From Mrakia gelida (Eukaryota > Basidiomycota > Tremellomycetes > Cystofilobasidiales > Mrakiaceae): a stretch of 64,000 nucleotides of DNA. The position numbers were made by a program, and so were the translations under genes. Below, in pieces: positions 58,659 to 64,000 of the stretch (within the stretch, counting starts at the first letter, position 1; each line of letters begins with the position of its first letter). The stretch lies in assembly GCA_024345305.1 (NCBI GenBank), contig BRON01000004.1, forward strand, positions 310,001 through 374,000. The letters run 5' to 3'. The notes under the pieces are model-generated. The model was not told the DNA's origin. It saw only the letters and a program-made list of their open reading frames with translations, and did not search any database.

Positions 58659-61600
58659 ATGTCTTGCCAGATCCTGAGAGCCTCGCGCTCTTCCGCTTCT
58701 AGGAGATCCTTCGCTACAGCAGCTTCTCCCTTTGGAGCTCTCCCTCTCGGACAGAAGGACTGCGTTCGTCCCAACACCTCTTTCCCTTCCCTCCCTCCTC
58801 CCGACTTCTTCCCTCGGCTTTCATCCCCTTGCGACGAGACGGCTGAGAGAGCTGACCTTAACCTTTTCTCGCGTCGACATCTACAGACTTCCATCACTCC
58901 TCCGTACCCTCACCTTCTCAAGACTCTCGCTGCCGTGCGAACGAAACTCCCCGCAGGCCAGAAGCTCACCCTCGCCGAGAAGATCCTCTACTCCCATCTT
59001 CACGATGTAGACAACGCACCAGCTCCGGTCAGAGGACAGACCTACCTCAAGTCAGTAAACTCCCCTCTCGCAGCTTTTCTACCTCGCTGAAGCTGATCTC
59101 TCGCGTTTGCTTTTGCTCGATGACCAGGCTCAAGCCCGACCGAGTCGCGATGCAAGACGCTTCAGCTCAGATGGCTCTGCTTCAGTTCATGACCTGTGGC
59201 ATGATCAAGACCGCTGTTCCTGCCTCCATTCACTGCGATCATCTCATTCAGGGTTAGTCCGAAGGCATTGGAGGGAGAGCTCACGCGAGCTGGGAGGGAA
59301 ACGAGTCGAGCTGACCTTTTCGTTTCCTCCCCTCCTTCTTCCTTTGATTAGCTTTCGACGGAGCCGAGAGCGATCTCAAGGTTCGTTTCTTTTCCTGAAG
59401 ACTTAGGAGAGGCTCTTAACTGACCATGACTTTGATCGTCTTTGTCGCAGAGGTCCATCGTCACCAACAAGGAGGTCTTCGACTTCCTGGAGTCGGCCGC
59501 GAAGAAGTACGGAATCGAGGTGAGCTTCGTTCCTCCTTCCCTTACCTCTCCTTCACCTCTGATCCTTCTCCTTCTTCCGAATCATAGTTTTGGCGACCCG
59601 GGTCTGGTATCATCCATCAGATTGTTCTCGAGAACTATGCCGCGTTCGTCCCACCACTCCTTAGCTCTTTCCCCCCCCCTCCCTCTCTCCGAAACCGCCC
59701 CTCGCGTCGAGCTCACCAGCTCCTCTGCTTCGCTTTTTAACAGCCCCGGACTCCTGATGCTCGGAACCGACTCTCACACTCCCAACGCTGGAGGACTCGG
59801 CATGCTCGCTATTGGAGTCGGAGGAGCCGATGCCGTCGACGCTCTCACTGACACTCCTTGGGAGCTAAAGGCTCCCAACGTCGTTGGTGTCAAGTTGACC
59901 GGACAGCTTAGTGGATGGGCGACACCCAAGGATCTGATCTTGAACTTGGCTGGGAGGTTGACTGTCAGGGTGAGTGATCTCGTTTTGGGTTCGAGGAGGG
60001 AGGAAGGGGTCGGGAAGCGAAGGTCGAGACGCGTGAAGACGAGACGAGGGCTCGCAGGACGCGAGAGCTGGAGCTGACCTCCTTCCCGCCCTTCTTCACT
60101 AATCTCTCGATCGATAGGGAGGAACCGGTCGAATCATCGAGTACTTCGGACCTGGAGTCGAGGCTCAATCGTGCACTGGTGAGCTCGAACTTTCTCCTCC
60201 CTCTCTCTCTCTCGCCCAACCCTCCATTCTCTCCTCGCTCAGACTCACCTCTCGCCCCATTTCACTCTCCTCAGGTCTCGCCACCATCGCCAACATGGGC
60301 GCCGAAGTCGGAGCCACCACCTCCACCTTCCCTTACACCGCCAACATGCGATCCTACCTCAACGCGACCGGTCGAGCGGGAGTCGCCAAAGCCGCCGACG
60401 AGGCTGCTGCGAAGGGCTTCCTTGCTGCTGATGAGGGGGCTGAGTACGATGAGGTCATTGAGATTGTGAGTTCGGCGTCCTCTTTTCTTCGCTGTGGTTC
60501 GAATCGTGGCGAGTCGAAGGTCGAAGTCGCGTCGTTTCTGATCTCGAACTCACCTCCCCTCTTCCCTCCCTCCCCCCTCCACCCCTTCCCCTCCCCCCAC
60601 CACACCCACCCTCCCCCACTCCGCCCACCCTCCCCCGCCCATACACCCACAGAACCTCTCCGACCTCGAACCCCACCTCAACGGTCCCTTCACTCCCGAT
60701 CTCTCCACCCCCTTATCCAAGTTCTCCTCCTTCATCCACGACAACAAATGGTCCCCTGCCCTCACGGCCGGTCTGATCGGATCGTGTACCAACTCCTCGT
60801 ACGAGGACATGTCGAGAGTGGCTTCCATCGCCAAGCAGGCGAGGGACGCTGGGTTGAAGGTCGTCGTGCCGTTTATGGTCACTCCTGGATCGGAGTTGAT
60901 TCGAGCGACGGTTGAGAGGGATGGGCTGCAGGAGGTGTTGGAGGATGTTGGGGCGCAGGTGTTGGCGAACGCTTGTGGACCTTGTATTGGACAGGTGAGT
61001 GCTTGAGGGTCTTCGAGGTTGCGAGAGCTGGAGATTGGAGCTGACGATGAGTTTCTTTCGGATGGACAGTGGAAGCGAACTGAGAAGCAGGGAGAGGAGA
61101 ATGGTGAGTTCGAATTGCTTTGCTTCGACGCGACGCGTCTTCCCCCTTCTTCGAGAGCTCGAGCCAACCTCTTCCGCTTCTTCTTCGCAGCCATCCTCAC
61201 TTCCTTCAATCGGTTCGTCTTTGAACGAGCCTTGTCGCGTCCTCGAGTTCCCACTGACCCGCCTCGCCCGTTCGCTTTCCTCTTTTCAGAAACTTCAAGG
61301 CTCGAAACGACGGAAACCTCAAGACCAGTGAGTCTCTTTATCTCTCTTCCCCATCCTAGTCTACGAAGGGCCTTGGAGCTGACTTTCTCGGCTCGTTTTC
61401 GTCCTACAGTGAACTTCCTCGCGTCTCCTGAGCTCGTCACCGCTGTTCGTGTCTCCCCTCACCCTTCCGCGTTTCTCGACCCGCTCCGAGCTGACTCTCC
61501 CCTCGCTTTTTTTCTTTTACAGATGTCCTTTTCCGGAAGCCTCGACTTCAACCCCATGACCGACTCCCTCATCGACAAGAACGGAAACCCTTTCAAGTTC

Positions 61601-62846
61601 GACGCTCCCACCGGAACCAAGCTCCCTTCCGCCGGATTCACTCCTGGTTCAGCTCGTCTCCTTTCTTCGCACACACCCTTCCTCTTCGCTGACGTCCTCT
61701 TGCCTTCTTATGAAATCCTGCAGGAGACCTCCGATACAACCCTACCACCTCCCCCGAACCCAGTCCCGAAACCCCCATCGCCATCTCTCCCACCTCCGAT
61801 CGACTCGAGGTCCTCGCTCCCTTCCCTTCGTTCTTCGCGGCTGGACCGACGGAACTGCCTTCGATGAAGTGCTTGATGAGGGTTCGAGGAAAGTGGTGAG
61901 TCTTCTTTTCGGTTTCGCGCTTCGTTCGGTCGACGCGTCGAGCTGACTCCTTCTCGTTTGCTTCGTTTTGTGCAGCACGACCGATCACATCAGTGCTGCT
62001 GGACCTTGGTTGAAGTACAAGGGACACCTCAGTAACATCTCTGAGAACCTTCGTGAGTCCCCTTTTCTCTCTCTCCCCCCGTCTGTCCGCACTCGCGAAC
62101 CTGACTTGTTCTTTTCGTTCTTCGACGCGTCTTCCCAACCAAAAAGTCATCACCGCCGTCAACGACGAGGGAGGAGAGGTCAACGTCGCTCGAGACTCGG
62201 AAGGACAGGACACCATCCCCAACATTGCCAAGCGATACAAGTCTCACGACCAGCCTTGGATGCTCGTTGTTGACGATGTGAGTTTCGTCGAACCCCCCCT
62301 CGTTCGTCTCTCTTCGCCTCGCTGACCCCCGTTTTTGTTTGTTCACGTTTCCAGAACTACGGAGAAGGATCCGCTCGAGAGCACGCTGCCCTGCAACCCA
62401 GGTTCTACGGAGGATGCCTCATCGTCGCTCGATCTTTCGCTCGAATCCACGAGACTAACCTCAAGGTTCGTTCCGCCCTCCCTCCCTTTCTCTCCCTCTC
62501 GTCCCTCCCACTCACCTGCCCCCCCCCCCCCCCCCCTCCCTCCCGCTCTCTCCCCCCAACACAGAAACAAGGAGTGCTCCCCCTCTGGTTCGCCGACAAA
62601 GCCGACTACCTCAAGATCTCCGCTGGAGACAACGTCGAAACCATCGGAGTCGCCTCGCTCGTGGAGGGAAACGTCGACGCGGTGATCACGCTGAAGGTGA
62701 CCAAGAAGGACAGTGGAGAGGTGATTGAGATCCCTACCAAGCACACGATGAGCACGGATCAGATCGCTTGGTTGAAGAGTGGGAGTGCGTTGAACTTGGT
62801 GAAGGAGGTGAAGGCGAGGGAGGCTGAGGAGGGGGCGAGGGCTTAG
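58659..62846 (+). CDS. Mitochondrial aconitase, Aco2-type paralogue
   Basis: [4Fe-4S] hydratase of about 780 residues. The start [20 protein letters not shown] is a clear mitochondrial presequence. The body follows aconitase order: [115 protein letters not shown] (first cluster Cys), [13 protein letters not shown] (remaining Cys), [56 protein letters not shown] and [20 protein letters not shown]. All cluster ligands and catalytic Ser/Arg segments are present. [12 protein letters not shown] and [10 protein letters not shown] fit the fungal second aconitase (Aco2/AcoB), which acts on homocitrate/homoaconitate in lysine synthesis in yeast, better than the TCA enzyme. The last intron holds an 18-nt C run. 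Confidence 0.9.
62519..62536 (+). repeat. Poly-C tract (18 nt) in an aconitase intron
   Basis: Eighteen consecutive C between a CTCAC branch-like site and the acceptor CACAG at about 62564. It replaces the usual mixed CT tract of this intron and could slip or form an i-motif; the opposite strand is a G run. Confidence 0.9.
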
Positions 62847-63086
62847 AGGGAGTTGGGCTCGGTCGTTTCTATAGTGGTTATATTCTCTGCATCTTAATGT
62901 TGTGCACACTTTCACATCCTTTCTCGTCTTCGCGAGGAGAGCAAGGGAGTGCTCGAGTCGAAGACGCGTCTCACGCTCGAAGTTAGGATCGAGGGCTTCC
63001 CATCTATCGCAAAGATTAACAGCAAGCTAGTAGTGAAGTAGTCGTAGAAGTCGTAAGTCGTACATGTCGTCCACCCACCCCCGTCC

Positions 63087-64000
63087 TCAAATGAAAGACT
63101 CATGCCCTCGATCCTGCTGGAAGTAGCTGCTCATCATCTCCCCACGTCCTCTCGACCTTCTCGCCGCAAGGATACGATCGGACGGGAAAGCACTGTAAGG
63201 GGGGAGATCCTCGTCCTGGAAGGGGCATATCGGGAGGTAGAGGTGAGGGTGGATGGTTGTTCGAGGTTGAGAGGTGGAGGAAGCGGCGTAGGGAGGAGCG
63301 GGTTCGAGGTTGGGAGGAACGACGACGCGTCGAGAGGAGGGTGAACGAGGGAAGACTTTGGAGGGAGGGAGAGAGAGTTGGGTGCGAATTTCGGCGATTC
63401 TGCCGAGGAGAAAAGGAGAAGGGGATGGTGATCAGCCCAGCCCGAGGGAAAGGGGAACGAAGCAAGCGAGAAGGCGACGCACTCTTTGGAGAAGGAGGGG
63501 AGGGAGGGCTGAGTCCACCGATGGCCGAAGAAACGGAGTCCGCGACTTGGTCAGCTCTTTTCCGGCGACTCGATGCAGCTTTTTCGCTATTCTCTCTGTG
63601 CAGAGAGAGAGACTCACCTGTCGTCTTGACATAGCCTGGGAGAGCGGGTAAAATAGAGTTAGCTGGGGGAAAAGAAAAAGGAGACAGACCGACGCGTTAG
63701 GGCAACGTAACGTCGCGAAAGAGAGCGAGACAAACCTGCTCGAGAACGTTGAGCTTCTCCCCGACTTGAGAGGTCGACATCCCTTTATCCATCTTGGTCT
63801 GAAGGTACCCTAGGACGACTTTTCGACAGAAGGAGGGTTCTTCTTGAGCGGTTTCTGGAGAAGGACGACGACGAGGAGGAGGAGGGCATCAGCTCGTGAG
63901 CTTCGTTGTGTTTCGCAGTGAAGAGGGAGAGTCGGACACTGACGAGAGTCGAGGAGTTGGAGAACGGTGTTGAGATGTGTGCAGGTGTAGAAGGAGAACG
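63087..64000 (-). CDS. Unrecognised protein, 3' part only (runs off the window)
   Basis: The 5' end lies beyond the right edge. Visible exons encode FYTCTHLNTVLQLLDSQ, TAQEEPSFCRKVVLGYLQTK, MDKGMSTSQVGEKLNVLEQ and AMSRRQ. They are followed by a Ser/Pro-rich C-terminus. Two terminal frames are possible: one ends at 63087 (NLEPAPPYAASSTSQPRTT onward), the other at about 63134 (SPKFAPNSLSLPPKSSLVHP onward), depending on the phase of the exon before the final acceptor (about 63408). The N-terminal visible part looks helical and ordered, the tail disordered. No family recognised. Confidence 0.45.

Overview
The window looks like a gene-dense, intron-rich nuclear segment of a GC-rich basidiomycete yeast, most likely Pucciniomycotina/Microbotryomycetes (Rhodotorula/Sporobolomyces-like). 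The reasons are many short introns of about 50-100 nt per gene, donors GTGAGT/GTGAGC/GTAAGT, a CTGAC-type branch site, CAG acceptors, C/G-ending codons and pyrimidine-rich leaders. The organism call is inference from gene style. I see no transposon, CRISPR array, rRNA or convincing tRNA. CDS limits below run from start to stop codon and include introns; internal exon joins were worked out by eye.

Layout. 0.1-9.3 kb: a GRASP-family Golgi protein (minus) with a histidine-rich insert, the Ski-complex TPR protein Ski3 (plus), and an unrecognised coiled-coil protein (plus). 9.6-19.2 kb: two different uracil phosphoribosyltransferases on the minus strand, one bacterial-type and one Fur1-type, separated by an NR2C2AP-like gene on the plus strand; a Zn2Cys6 transcription factor diverges from the Fur1-type gene. 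19.4-27.4 kb: a classical protein tyrosine phosphatase, a small LAMTOR1/Ego1-like candidate (both minus) and a DHA1-type MFS transporter (plus). 28-39 kb: two small unknown genes, a secreted and probably GPI-anchored GMC oxidoreductase, and a large probably mitochondrial PPR-like protein. 39-47 kb (minus): a class I alpha-1,2-mannosidase (GH47) and a RecQ-family helicase with DESH in motif II. 47.8-55.2 kb: an acidic two-TM membrane protein, a divergent pair of F-box-like paralogues, an RNase III with dsRBD, and a protein with one canonical and one degenerate MYND finger plus an MSS51-like C-terminal domain. 55.6-64 kb: a CofD/UPF0052-family protein (minus), an Aco2-type mitochondrial aconitase (plus) and the 3' part of an unknown gene (minus) running off the right edge.

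Most genes are unrelated housekeeping functions: secretion, RNA decay and processing, TCA/lysine metabolism, DNA repair. The one neighbourhood that may be functional is the uracil block (9.6-19.2 kb), where two UPRTs sit beside a zinc-cluster regulator, the same gene types known from the fungal URC uracil-catabolism pathway. The most pervasive unexplained signal is an ACGCGT-centred word (often GACGCGTC) that recurs in introns of nearly every gene, usually shortly before the CTGAC branch site.
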